From NCBI RefSeq assembly GCF_014207985.1, contig NZ_JACHMI010000001.1:11143001-11207000 (forward strand): a stretch of DNA of 64,000 nucleotides. The letters run 5' to 3'. How positions within the stretch are numbered: position 1 is the stretch's first letter; every line of letters starts with the position of its first letter. Position numbers and translations under genes: made by a program. The notes beneath the pieces were generated by a model. The model did not search any database. It was not told the DNA's origin and saw nothing but the letters and a program-made list of their open reading frames with translations. The DNA comes from Nonomuraea rubra. Lineage in GTDB: Bacteria > Actinomycetota > Actinomycetes > Streptosporangiales > Streptosporangiaceae. This document shows positions 17,019-26,304 of this stretch, one piece after another.

Positions 17019-17690
17019 TCAGCGTGCCCCCGGGAGCTCGGCCACCGCGACCTGACCGCTGGAGGCGGCGGCCACGATCTCGGGCGCCGCCGGGGCCTCG
17101 ACGACCACGGTGATCTGGCCGGAATTTCCCGTTCTGGATCTGTCTCCGGCAGAGAAGACGAGCGCGTTCGCGGCGAGCACGCGGCTTTCTCCCTCACTCG
17201 CCCTGCTCGGCACGAATATCACCTGTACGCGGTCACCCTGCTGCACTCCGGCGGGCATTTGGCCGGGTTTGAGCGACAGTCCGACAGTGGCCTTTCCCGG
17301 CCCCAGCTCGCTGCTGGCCCGCACGCCCATCTGATCGGTGAGCAGCGTGCCCGGCAGGATCGTGACGGCCGCGAAGCTGTCGAGCACCTGCTGCCGCTGC
17401 GCCCAGGAGACGAAGTCGACGCCCGTGTCGGCGATCTTCACTTCCTCGATCGCGTCCGGGCTGAACTTCTGTCCCGCGCCGACCTGCTGGGTGATGCGGA
17501 TCGCCGAGACGCGGTCGCCGCTGCTCAGCACGAGCAGGGTCGTGGCCAGCGCGCCGCCCAGGATGAGCAGGACGGCCAGCGCGGCCAGCGCCGGCTTGCG
17601 TTCGCGGGGCGGGACGGGGAGCTTGCGCGAGGCCGGCCCGGACAACCCCGCCGCCGCGTTGACGGCAGGCTGCTTTTCACTGGTCCTCAT
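17019..17690 (-). CDS. cpaB: CpaB/RcpC-like SAF-domain protein
   Basis: A 223-residue protein with a cytoplasmic N-terminus, one membrane helix near residues 32-57 (ALAALAVLLILGGALATTLL), and an SAF domain near 60-130 including ITQQVGAGQKFSPDAIEEV and GTLLTDQMG, followed by a beta domain. CpaB/RcpC stabilises the pilus apparatus in the envelope. It is the first gene of the leftward Tad operon, so the operon promoter should lie in the gap at 17691-17988. The ATG is preceded by a G-rich sequence only. Confidence 0.86.
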   Translation of the reverse strand: MRTSEKQPAVNAAAGLSGPASRKLPVPPRERKPALAALAVLLILGGALATTLLVLSSGDRVSAIRITQQVGAGQKFSPDAIEEVKIADTGVDFVSWAQRQQVLDSFAAVTILPGTLLTDQMGVRASSELGPGKATVGLSLKPGQMPAGVQQGDRVQVIFVPSRASEGESRVLAANALVFSAGDRSRTGNSGQITVVVEAPAAPEIVAAASSGQVAVAELPGAR

Positions 17691-17988
17691 GGGTGGGGGG
17701 CTCCCGAAGGTGAATTGCGGAATTCACGCCATTATGTGGGGATCATCCGAGTGGCGGAGGCGGAATTCGCGGACCCATGCTTGTTTCGCAGGTGACATGA
17801 TGTCAAGCGGAAATAATCAATGCCTATTGTTTCTACCGAGTTGACGGATACCGATTTATCCGTTTAGTCGCCCCTGTTTTAACTTCTGTCACATCCATCC
17901 CCCGGCCATGCCATTGGCGTCAACCGGCACGCCCCGCCCCGTTCCTGGCGCTACCTTGGCGCCCGAAGTCGACCGAGGAGACGGCACC
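17691..17988. promoter_or_regulatory. Divergent promoter region between Tad operon and T7SS ATPase gene
   Basis: No gene is seen in these 298 bp. The region is richer in A/T than its surroundings, as expected for promoters. Two inverted repeats stand out. TGAATT (17711-17716) and AATTCA (17721-17726) lie 21 bp before cpaB. ACGGATA (17844-17850) and TATCCGT (17857-17863) are separated by 6 bp and follow directly on TTG, so that TTGACG at 17841 could serve as a -35 element. No convincing -10 follows. One regulator could therefore control the pilus and the secretion ATPase together. Confidence 0.45.
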
Positions 17989-20900
17989 ATGCGGATCATG
18001 CTCACCGTGATCGGCGGGCAGGGCGACCGTGACGTCGTGATCGACGGCGACGACGGCGCCACGGTGGGAAGGCTCAGCGAGGAGCTCAGCGACCAGGGCC
18101 CGCTGGCCGAGGTCGTGCGCCTGCCCAAGGCCAGGGCGCCCTACGGCATGTCCGCGACCGGCGTGCCCAGGGTGTCCGGGCCGGACGGCCCCCGCGTGCC
18201 GCCTCCGCGCAGACCCGAGCGCTCCGACATGGGGCCGCCCACGCTGTGGCGCGACGGCCGCCCGCTCGACCCGCTCGCCCCCGTCACCGCCGTGCTGCGC
18301 GACGGCGACAAGGTCACCCTGGATTCCCACCTGGCCCGCGCCACCGTCGTCGAGGAGCCCGGCGGGGTCGCCGAGGTGCGGGTGGTGGGCGGTCCCGCCG
18401 CCGGGGCGGTGCACCGGCTGGGGCTGGGCGTGCACGTCATCGGGTCCGACCCCATGTGCGCGGTGGCGGTGGGCGATCCCGCGCTGGCTCCCGAGGCGGT
18501 GACCGTACGCGTGACGCCGGAGGCGATCACCGTGGAGCGGGCCTGGCGGCCGCCCGCCGACGCGCCCCGGCTCAAGCTCAAGGGACGCTGGGCCGAGGAG
18601 GTCGCCGAGCTCACGGCGCGCACGGCCGAACGGGAGCGGGCCGAGCTCGCGGCCGGCTACGGCGAGGTGCCCGAGCTCGACGGGCAGCCGCTCACCGAGC
18701 CGGTCGAGTGGCCCGACCAGGCCGTGCTGACCTGCGGATCCTCGGTCTTCGTGCTGACCTCGATCGAGCCCAGGGACGCCCACCTGGCACCCCGCGGGGA
18801 AGGCGGGGTCGCCTACAACCGGCCGCCCAGGCTGCGGCGGCCCGAGCCGCGACGCACGTTCGTCCGGCCGAAGGAGCCGGCCAGGAACGAGGGGCTGCGC
18901 CTGCAGTTGCTGGCCGCCCTGCTGCCCGCCGTGCTGGGTCTCACCCTGGCGATCGCGCTCAAGCAGCCGTTCTACCTGCTCGTCGCGCTCATGACGCCGG
19001 TCATCATGATCGGCCAGTGGTGGAGCGACCGCCGCCACGGCAAGAAGCAGCACAAGAAGGCGCTCAAGGAGCACCAGGAGAAGCTGCGCGCGTACGACGC
19101 GGACGTGGAGCGCGCCCGCGTGGCCGACGAGGCGGCACGCAGGGACGACGCGCCCGACCCCGCCCGGGTGCTGCTGACCGCCACCGGGCCGCGCAGGCGG
19201 CTGTGGGAGCGCAGGATCCACGACGCCGACGCGCTCCGGCTTCGCGTCGGGCTCGCCGACCTGCCCGCCGGCCTGGAGCTTTCGGAGGAGCAGGGCGGGC
19301 GCATCGACCCGCCGATCTGCCGCTCCGTGCCGGTCGCGCTGCCCATGCGGCGGCTGGGGGTGGCGGGCGTGACAGGGCACCGCACGGCCGCGGCCGGCCT
19401 GGCGAGCTGGCTGATCGCGCAGGCCGCCACCCTGCACAGCCCGCGCGACCTGGCCATCGTGATCGTGTCCGCGCACCCCGACGCCGAGCGGCAGTGGGGC
19501 TGGATGCGCTGGCTGCCACACTGCGCGCCACGCGCCGGCGAGGAGTGCGTGGCCCTGGTCGGCGCCGACCCCGACTCGGCCGCCCACCGGGTCGCGGAGC
19601 TGGCCGCCCTCATCGACGAGCGCCAGAACACCACCATTCCCGAGCTGGGCAAGGTCCCCACCGGCTGGGACGACCTCGGCGGGCCGGAGAAGCCCTCGTT
19701 CTCCTCCTACGACGTGCGCCCCTACGACGTGCTGGTGATCCTCGACGGCGCCCAGGTGCTGCGCGGCCTGCCGAACATGCCGCAGGTGCTGCGCCAGGGG
19801 CCGCGCTGCGGCGTGTACACCCTCGCCATCGACGAGGACCAGCGGCTGCTGCCCGAGGAGTGCCAGACCGTGGCCGAGTGCGGCGCCGACGGCCTCGTCC
19901 GCCTGCGCGGCGGCGGCCTCGACGTCATCGGCCCCCTCCTGGGCGACCTCGTCTCCCTCGCCTGGTGCGACCGCCTGGCCAGGGCGCTGGCCCCGATCCG
20001 CGACGTGAGCAGGGACGACCCCGGCGGGAACCTCCCCGACGCGGCCCGCCTGCTCGACCTGATGGGCCTGACCGTGCCGTCCGGGGCGGAGCTGGCCGCC
20101 CGGTGGGGCGATCAGGGCAGCACCGAGGCGCTGATCGGGGTGGGGCCCGACGGGCCGTTCTCCGTGGACCTCCGGCTCGACGGCCCGCACGGGCTGATCG
20201 CCGGCACCACCGGCGCGGGCAAGTCCGAGCTGCTGCAGACGATGATCTGCTCGCTGGCCGTGGCGAACCGGCCCGACCAGCTCACGTTCGTGCTGATCGA
20301 CTACAAGGGCGGGGCGGCTTTCAAGGAGTGCGTACGGCTGCCGCACACCGTGGGCATGGTCAGCGACCTCGACGGCCATCTGACGCAGCGGGCCCTCGAC
20401 TCGCTGGCGGCCGAGATCCGGCGGCGGGAGCGGCTGCTGGCGGGCGCCGGGGCCAAGGACATCGAGGACTACACCGGGCCTGGGATGCCGCGGCTGGTGC
20501 TGATCATTGACGAGTTCGCGGCGCTGGTGGCCGAGTTGCCGGACTTCGTGGCGGGGCTCGTGGACATCGCGCGGCGGGGGCGGTCGCTGGGGATCCACCT
20601 GATCCTGGCCACGCAGCGGCCCGCCGGGGTGGTGACGGCCGACATCCAGGCGAACACGTCGCTGCGGATCGCGTTGCGGGTGACCGAGCCCGCCGAGTCG
20701 GCCGACGTCATCGACCTGCCGGACGCGGCGCACATCTCCAAGTCCACGCCCGGGCGGTGTTACGTGCGGTCGGGAGTGGGGGCGGCGGTCGCCGTACAGA
20801 CGGCCAGGGTCGGTGGGCGCAGCCCTGTCCTCCCCACCGCGACCGGTGCCGGAACGGGCGGGCCGGGCGGCGTCGCCGGTGGCGGCGGCCCGCTCGGCGG

Positions 20901-22776
20901 TGGTGTGGCGGGTGGCGGGAGCTTGCGGGTTCTCGATGTGGGGTGGCGGGCGCTGGGGAAGGCGTTGCCGCCGCCTCCGCGGCCGGACGAGGAGGAGTCC
21001 ACGACCACGGACCTCACGCTCGTCGCCGATGCCCTCATCGAGGCCGCCAGGCTGGCCGGGGTGCCCGCGCAGCCGAGCCCGTGGCTGGATCCCCTGCCCA
21101 CCCACCTCGTCCTCGACCTCCCTGACGAGGCCCCGGCGGCCGGAGACGGGTTCGCCGAGGTGGAGCCGCTGCCGTTCGGGATCACGGACCGGCCCTGGGC
21201 GCAGGACCGGTGCCCGCTGGCGCTCGACGTGGCCCACGGCGGGCACCTGCTCATCGCCGGGGCGGCCCGCAGCGGGAGATCGACGGTCCTGCGGACCATC
21301 GCGGGCTCGATCGCCGCGCACGCCTCCCCCGAGGACGTGCACCTGCACGCGGTGGACTGCGGGTCGGGCGCGTTGCTGCCGCTGGTGGCCATGCCGCACT
21401 GCGGTGCCGTGGTGACCCGGGACCAGCTCGACCGGGTGGAGCGGCTGCTGACCCGGCTGCGCGCGGAGGTCGGCCGGCGGCAGCAGCTCCTGGCCGAGGC
21501 CGGGCACGCGTCGCTGGCCGAGTACCGGCAGGCCGGGCATCGGCTGCCGTGGCTGGTGTTCATGCTGGACCGCTGGGAGGGGTTCGTCGCGGCGTTCGAG
21601 AACTACGACTACGGGCGGCTGATCGAGGCGGTGCTGCAGCTCCTGCGGGAAGGGCCCGCGGTGGGGTTGCGGGCCGTGGTCAGCAGCGACCGGTCCGGGT
21701 TGCTCGGGCAGGTCTCGACGGTCTTCGACGACCGGCTGCTGCTGCGGCTGTCCGACAGCGCGGATTACGGTCTGGCCGGGTTCCCGCTCAAGGGGCTGCC
21801 CGCCGCCATGCCGGCCGGGCGGGCGCTGTCCATGGGCGAGCACGGGATCGTGGAGCACCACATCGCCCTGCTGGCCGCCGACCCGGCGGGCCCGGCCCAG
21901 GTGGCCGCGCTCCAGTCCCTGGCCCGCACCGCCGCCGCCGACCCACCACCGGAAGCGGCCCCCGCCGTCGGCGACAGCGAGACGGAGGGCGCGGATGCGC
22001 ACGCCTCGGAGAGTGCGGGGGGCAGGCGGTCCAGTCCCTCGCATGCGCTGGGAGTGGGCAGGGGCCCGTGGCGGTGGGGTGGGGCGCCGCCGTTGCGGGT
22101 GGATGCGTTGCCGATGCGGATCACCGCCGCCCAGACGCTGGCCCTCGATCCCGGCTTCGTGCCGCCGTCGCCGCTGTGGGCGCTGATCGGGGCGGGTGGG
22201 GACGCGCTCGCGCCGCTCGGCATCGACCTCCAGGCGCAGGGGCCAGGAGGGGTGATCGCGGGGCCGTCCCGATCGGGCCGGTCGTCGGCGCTGGTGACGG
22301 CCGCCCGGTCGCTGATCGACCGGGGCACGCCGGTCGTGGCCGTCGCGCCCAGGCGCAGCCCGCTGCGCGAGCTGGAGGGCGCGCTGGCCGTGCTGGACGG
22401 CGACGCCACGAACCTCCAGGAGCTGGTGGCCGGGCACGAGCATTACGTGGTGCTGGTCGACGACGCCGAGCTGGTGAACCCGGACGGCCCGCTGGGCACG
22501 GCCCTGGAGGAGGTGATCCGGACGGGCCGCGACGGCGACCACGGCCTGCTGATCGCGGGCGCGACGGGCGACCTGGCCGTGGCCTACCGCGGGTTCGTGG
22601 CGGAGGCGCGCAAGTCCCGTACCGGGGTGCTGCTCGCCGTGCAGGGGCAGACGGACGGCGACCTGTTCTCGATCCGCCTGCCGCGCGGAGCGGGCGGCGG
22701 GCCGTCCGGGCGCGGCCTCCTGGTGACGACCGGCACGATCACCCAGGTTCAGGCGGCCCTGCCGGACAACGCCTGA
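17989..22776 (+). CDS. FtsK/SpoIIIE-type T7SS ATPase with forkhead/ubiquitin-like N-terminus (EssC-like layout)
   Basis: A 1595-residue protein. The N-terminal 290 residues are beta-rich with an FHA-like pattern (HVIGSDPMCAVAVGDPALA), followed by two membrane helices near 304-345 and then three FtsK/SpoIIIE domains. The first has an intact Walker A, GTTGAGKS with K745, and a Walker B LVLIIDEFAAL. In the second and third the Walker A reads GAARSGRS (R1097) and GPSRSGRS (R1431), lysine replaced by arginine. FHA plus two helices plus three ATPase domains resembles Firmicutes EssC more than mycobacterial EccC. It probably drives type VII export. The ATG at 17989 has CGAGGAGACGG upstream. Confidence 0.88.
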   Translation: MRIMLTVIGGQGDRDVVIDGDDGATVGRLSEELSDQGPLAEVVRLPKARAPYGMSATGVPRVSGPDGPRVPPPRRPERSDMGPPTLWRDGRPLDPLAPVTAVLRDGDKVTLDSHLARATVVEEPGGVAEVRVVGGPAAGAVHRLGLGVHVIGSDPMCAVAVGDPALAPEAVTVRVTPEAITVERAWRPPADAPRLKLKGRWAEEVAELTARTAERERAELAAGYGEVPELDGQPLTEPVEWPDQAVLTCGSSVFVLTSIEPRDAHLAPRGEGGVAYNRPPRLRRPEPRRTFVRPKEPARNEGLRLQLLAALLPAVLGLTLAIALKQPFYLLVALMTPVIMIGQWWSDRRHGKKQHKKALKEHQEKLRAYDADVERARVADEAARRDDAPDPARVLLTATGPRRRLWERRIHDADALRLRVGLADLPAGLELSEEQGGRIDPPICRSVPVALPMRRLGVAGVTGHRTAAAGLASWLIAQAATLHSPRDLAIVIVSAHPDAERQWGWMRWLPHCAPRAGEECVALVGADPDSAAHRVAELAALIDERQNTTIPELGKVPTGWDDLGGPEKPSFSSYDVRPYDVLVILDGAQVLRGLPNMPQVLRQGPRCGVYTLAIDEDQRLLPEECQTVAECGADGLVRLRGGGLDVIGPLLGDLVSLAWCDRLARALAPIRDVSRDDPGGNLPDAARLLDLMGLTVPSGAELAARWGDQGSTEALIGVGPDGPFSVDLRLDGPHGLIAGTTGAGKSELLQTMICSLAVANRPDQLTFVLIDYKGGAAFKECVRLPHTVGMVSDLDGHLTQRALDSLAAEIRRRERLLAGAGAKDIEDYTGPGMPRLVLIIDEFAALVAELPDFVAGLVDIARRGRSLGIHLILATQRPAGVVTADIQANTSLRIALRVTEPAESADVIDLPDAAHISKSTPGRCYVRSGVGAAVAVQTARVGGRSPVLPTATGAGTGGPGGVAGGGGPLGGGVAGGGSLRVLDVGWRALGKALPPPPRPDEEESTTTDLTLVADALIEAARLAGVPAQPSPWLDPLPTHLVLDLPDEAPAAGDGFAEVEPLPFGITDRPWAQDRCPLALDVAHGGHLLIAGAARSGRSTVLRTIAGSIAAHASPEDVHLHAVDCGSGALLPLVAMPHCGAVVTRDQLDRVERLLTRLRAEVGRRQQLLAEAGHASLAEYRQAGHRLPWLVFMLDRWEGFVAAFENYDYGRLIEAVLQLLREGPAVGLRAVVSSDRSGLLGQVSTVFDDRLLLRLSDSADYGLAGFPLKGLPAAMPAGRALSMGEHGIVEHHIALLAADPAGPAQVAALQSLARTAAADPPPEAAPAVGDSETEGADAHASESAGGRRSSPSHALGVGRGPWRWGGAPPLRVDALPMRITAAQTLALDPGFVPPSPLWALIGAGGDALAPLGIDLQAQGPGGVIAGPSRSGRSSALVTAARSLIDRGTPVVAVAPRRSPLRELEGALAVLDGDATNLQELVAGHEHYVVLVDDAELVNPDGPLGTALEEVIRTGRDGDHGLLIAGATGDLAVAYRGFVAEARKSRTGVLLAVQGQTDGDLFSIRLPRGAGGGPSGRGLLVTTGTITQVQAALPDNA

Positions 22777-22848
22777 CATTCAGGTGGATGACCGAAACTC
22801 CCCCATGTGCGCGTTCTATGCTGATGCCTGCGACACGTGGGGAGAGAG

Positions 22849-24258
22849 ATGCAGACCCGGAAGGACCTCTACCAGGCGCACAAGCTGATGCAGCAGCGCC
22901 TGGGAATGGCACTGCTGCAGGCGGAGCCGGACGTGCCCGAGTCCCCGATGCGACGGCACAACGTGGCCATGTTCTGCGGGGTCATCGTCGCGCTGCTGGT
23001 CACGGCGGCGTTCGGGATCTGGGGGCTGATCAAGCCCGGCGCGGCGACGAACCTGGAGGCGGCCGGGCAGCTCCTCGTGGAGGAGGAGACCGGCGCCAAG
23101 TTCGTCTACAGCCAGGAGCAGAAGCGGCTGCTGCCGGTCGCCAACTACGTCTCCGCGCTGCTGCTGCTCGACTCCACCAACTTCGAGGTCAGGAACGTCA
23201 CCGCGGCCTCGCTCGCCAAGTACCCGCGCGGGCCGCTCGTGGGCATCGCCGGCGCCCCCGACTCGCTGCCGGCCAGGGAGAAGCTGGTCAAGGGCCCCTG
23301 GTCGGTCTGCGTGACCGAGGCGCCTGACGCGACGGGCACGGCGGTCCCGTACGTGACGCTCGTGGCCGGGAACCAGGTCGGCGGGACCCCGATCGGCACC
23401 GGCGCGCTGGTCGTCACGGACGGCCAGGAGAACTGGGTGATCTGGAACGACCAGCGGATGAAGACCGGCGACGCCGGCGTCCGGGTGCTCGACGCGCGCC
23501 CCAAGAGGGTGCCCTCCACCTGGATCAACGCCGTCCCGTCCGGCCCCGACTTCAAGGCGCCGGGGATCCCCGGCATCGGGAAGAAGACCCGCGGCCCCGA
23601 CGGCCGTACCGCCGCCATCGGGCGCGTCTACACGGTGAAGGGCGTCGGCGGCGCCCCCGACCGCTGGTACGTGCTGCTCGCCGACGGCCTCGCCACCGTG
23701 AACGTCACCCAGGCCTCGCTGCTGCTGGAGGAGCCGGGGCTCAAGCGGGCGTACGGCGGGAAGGCGGCCATGCCGCTGGAGCTGGACGCGGCCACGGCCA
23801 ACGCCGCGAGCAGCGGCCGCACCCTCACCGTGGGCGGCATGCCCACCAGCCTGCCCAAGGCGGTCGCCTCCTCGTCGTCGCCGCTGTGCTCGGTGTACGC
23901 CGACACGCAGAACGGCTCGGCCAAGGCGAAGGTGACGGTCGGCGGCACGATGGCCATCCCCGCGCCCAGCGTGCGGGGCGACCAGGAGCACTTCGACCAG
24001 GTGCTGATGCCGGCGGGCTCGGCGGTGCTGGGCGGGCTGCTGCCGGGCGACGGCCAGAAGGCGTTCGTCCAGACGTACTTCCTGATCAGCGACCAGGGCA
24101 GGCGGTACCAGCTCCAGTCGGGCGACCAGATCAACAAGCTCGGGTACGGCGCCGAGGACGTGGCGCCGATCCCCGGCAACCTCGTTCACCTGCTGCCCGA
24201 GGGACCGCCGCTGGACCCGCAGGTGGCACGCTCGCCGCTGCAGGTCACCGCGCAGTGA
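22849..24258 (+). CDS. eccB: EccB, type VII secretion membrane component
   Basis: A 469-residue protein with the EccB signature N-terminus, MQTRKDLYQAHKLMQQRL, one membrane helix near residues 40-62, and a large extracytoplasmic domain with regularly spaced cysteines (VCVTEAP and LCSVYAD) expected to form the conserved disulphide. EccB forms the periplasmic part of the ESX core complex. The ATG follows GGGGAGAGAG; a GTG 12 bases upstream is in frame. It lies 72 bp downstream of the FHA-FtsK ATPase gene and is probably co-transcribed. Confidence 0.95.
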   Translation: MQTRKDLYQAHKLMQQRLGMALLQAEPDVPESPMRRHNVAMFCGVIVALLVTAAFGIWGLIKPGAATNLEAAGQLLVEEETGAKFVYSQEQKRLLPVANYVSALLLLDSTNFEVRNVTAASLAKYPRGPLVGIAGAPDSLPAREKLVKGPWSVCVTEAPDATGTAVPYVTLVAGNQVGGTPIGTGALVVTDGQENWVIWNDQRMKTGDAGVRVLDARPKRVPSTWINAVPSGPDFKAPGIPGIGKKTRGPDGRTAAIGRVYTVKGVGGAPDRWYVLLADGLATVNVTQASLLLEEPGLKRAYGGKAAMPLELDAATANAASSGRTLTVGGMPTSLPKAVASSSSPLCSVYADTQNGSAKAKVTVGGTMAIPAPSVRGDQEHFDQVLMPAGSAVLGGLLPGDGQKAFVQTYFLISDQGRRYQLQSGDQINKLGYGAEDVAPIPGNLVHLLPEGPPLDPQVARSPLQVTAQ

Positions 24259-24259
24259 G

Positions 24260-24279
24260 CCGCCGGGGCTGCCCGGCGG
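24260..24279. terminator. Hairpin after eccB
   Basis: A perfect 8-bp stem, CCGCCGGG at 24260-24267 and CCCGGCGG at 24272-24279, with loop GCTG, starts two bases after the eccB stop codon. The next gene converges from the other side. There is no U-tract, so it would act as a GC-hairpin terminator. Confidence 0.55.
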
Positions 24280-24312
24280 CCCCGGCGTGACGACCAGGTC
24301 TGGATGCCCGGT

Positions 24313-25098
24313 TTAGATGAAGGCGCTCATGCCGCCCGTGCCGGTGGTGGGCATGGAGGGCATGGTGGGCAGGCCGCCGTTCTTGGGCTGCAGGGTGCCC
24401 ACGCCGGTGGACTCGTCGCCGGCGTACTCCAGGGCGGCCGGCGCGAAGTCGGGCCGGGGGCGGCTCTGCTCGATGAACTGGCCCAGCGACATGCACATGA
24501 AGTTGACGCCGGCCACGAGGGCGGTGAGCACCGCCACGGACTTCAGCTGCTTGCCCAGCAGGCCCCTCATCACCTCGCCCAGGGACGCCAGCACCCCCAT
24601 GACCACGCCCCTGATCCCGATCTGCACCCCGACCACGGGGATGACCTGGGTGACCAGTTTCCAGGTGCCGATCGCCAGCATCGCGGTGGCCACCACCGTG
24701 GCCACCTCGGCGGCCCAGTGGTAGACGGTGGCGATGCTGCCCATGCCCTGGCCGACGCCCTGGTGGTACCGCCCCGCCGTGTCGAGCTGGGTGAGCAGCG
24801 TGTCGATCGAGTCGTTGAACGCCTGGCAGGCGGGGCCCTTCCACCACTCCTTCTCGTTGCACTCGTCGCGCAGGGTGCGCACCGCCTGCTTGATGCCCTC
24901 GAAGTCCATCTCGCCGCCGCCCTCGGGGCTGCTCCACCGCTCAGCGGCCAGCTCCATGCTGTGCGGGTTGGACACCATCGTGCCGATCATCAGCGCGATG
25001 TTCCTGGCCATCGGGTACTCGTACAACATCGCGGCCGCGGCGGTCGCCGTCGTGGCCGCGTAGATGAACTGCCCGCGGTCGCTTCCTGTGCCGAGCAT
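24313..25098 (-). CDS. T7SS-associated WXG-superfamily membrane protein
   Basis: A 261-residue protein. Its first third looks like an ESX helical hairpin, with EKEWWKGPACQAFNDSIDTL carrying a WKG turn. Two or three hydrophobic segments follow (VATVVATAMLAIGTWKLV, GIRGVVMGVLASLG, SVAVLTALVAGVNFM), then a Gly/Pro/Met-rich tail. Proteins mixing a WXG hairpin with membrane helices are common in actinomycete T7SS loci, and may be substrates that insert in membranes or machine parts. It is 16 bp downstream of the next leftward gene. Confidence 0.62.
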   Translation of the reverse strand: MLGTGSDRGQFIYAATTATAAAAMLYEYPMARNIALMIGTMVSNPHSMELAAERWSSPEGGGEMDFEGIKQAVRTLRDECNEKEWWKGPACQAFNDSIDTLLTQLDTAGRYHQGVGQGMGSIATVYHWAAEVATVVATAMLAIGTWKLVTQVIPVVGVQIGIRGVVMGVLASLGEVMRGLLGKQLKSVAVLTALVAGVNFMCMSLGQFIEQSRPRPDFAPAALEYAGDESTGVGTLQPKNGGLPTMPSMPTTGTGGMSAFI

Positions 25099-25114
25099 GT
25101 GGTTCCTGTCTCTC

Positions 25115-26173
25115 TCAGGCCTCGCCGATCACGGGTGGGGCGATGTCGATGTCGTCCACCCAGTCCGCTTCGTCGCCGCGTACGTAGTCGGGCTTGTCGC
25201 GCTCGTTGTTCTGGTCGCCGCCGGCGCCGCCCATGGGAGGCATGAAGGGCATGCCCGCCATGCCCATGCCGTTCATGCCGCGCGCCGAGGCGGGGGCGGC
25301 CGCGGCCGGCTGCTGCATGCTGCCGGGCGAGATGCCCGTGGGGCCGCCGGGGGACAGGCCGGGACCGAGCGTGGTGGTGTTCGGGACGGAGGGGGTGGGG
25401 ATGGTGCCCAGCTTCGAGGGGTCGAAGTTCGCCAGATCGGTCTTGGTGGGGTCGGTCGGGAGGGAGGTGTTGGGGACGGTGGGGACGTTGTGGTTGAGCT
25501 GGTCCTCCAGGGACGGGGTGTTGGGCAGGGCGGCGTTCGGGTCCGGCAGGTTGGGGTTCGGCACGTTCGCGTCCGGCAGGTTCGGATCCGGCACGTTCGC
25601 GTCCGGCAGGTTGGGGTCAGGGACGTTGGGGTCGGGCAGGTTCGGGTCCGGGACGTCCGTGTTCGGCAGGTCGGAGCTGGGCAGCTTGGAGTCCGGCAGC
25701 TTCGAGTCGGGCAGGTCGGTGCTGGGGAGCTTGGAGTCCGGGAGCTTCGAGTCGGGCAGGCCGCCGCCGAGCGAGGCCGGGTCGATGCCCGGGCCGGTGC
25801 CGGGCCCGGTGCCGGGGCCCGTGTAGGGGTCGGTCTTGATGATGCCGTCGTTGTCCTTGTCGGCCTTCTGGTAGTTCTCCTCCAGCTTGGTCAGCGCCGT
25901 ACGGTAGTCGGACAGGACGTCCCTGGCCGTCTTGAGCGTGTTGTGGGCGTTGTCCTTGAGCTGGTCGTGGGCGTGGTTGAGGCCGACGCCGATGACGCCG
26001 AAGGCGGGCGGCTCGACGCGGATGCCGCCGACGTTCTGGGCGATGGCGTTCATGTTGGGCGCCTGTTCGCCCAGGTCCTGGCCGACCTGCTTGATGCGGC
26101 CGTCCTCGAACTGGATCGTGGCGCCCGCGAGCGGGCCGCCACCGTACTGGGTGCCTCCGGTGTCGGTGGCCAT
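25115..26173 (-). CDS. Proline-rich repeat protein of T7SS island with shared C-terminal motif
   Basis: A 352-residue protein. Residues 1-115 form a helical ESX-like domain (AIAQNVGGIRVEPPAFGVIG, then a long helix). The middle is made of short repeats LPDSK, LPDPN and VPDPN, about 20 units. The C-terminus reads MGMAGMPFMPPMGG, then a charged stretch ending ADWVDDIDIAPPVIG. That end motif recurs in the genes at 27210-28478 and 28971-30368. The ATG at 26173 has GGGAGGGG upstream. It is likely a secreted or surface-exposed T7SS partner; its exact role is unknown. Confidence 0.7.
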   Translation of the reverse strand: MATDTGGTQYGGGPLAGATIQFEDGRIKQVGQDLGEQAPNMNAIAQNVGGIRVEPPAFGVIGVGLNHAHDQLKDNAHNTLKTARDVLSDYRTALTKLEENYQKADKDNDGIIKTDPYTGPGTGPGTGPGIDPASLGGGLPDSKLPDSKLPSTDLPDSKLPDSKLPSSDLPNTDVPDPNLPDPNVPDPNLPDANVPDPNLPDANVPNPNLPDPNAALPNTPSLEDQLNHNVPTVPNTSLPTDPTKTDLANFDPSKLGTIPTPSVPNTTTLGPGLSPGGPTGISPGSMQQPAAAAPASARGMNGMGMAGMPFMPPMGGAGGDQNNERDKPDYVRGDEADWVDDIDIAPPVIGEA

Positions 26174-26304
26174 GCACACCCCTCCCAGCCCATAAATCGC
26201 GTTATGTGCGGTCCTGGCTACGATATCGACAGAAATCAACTTCTTGCGTGAACAATCAGCCAATGATCTAGACGCGTGTATGATCGTGATGGCAGCCTTT
26301 CCGC

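Noticed and set aside
25530..25760. Short repeated DNA in the proline-rich gene as a CRISPR or VNTR locus
   Set aside because: The repeats are in frame and encode LPDPN/LPDSK units inside a good coding sequence.
26243..26283. Sigma-70-like promoter for the M23 peptidase gene
   Set aside because: TTGCGT and TATGAT are present but about 29 bp apart, too far for a standard promoter.
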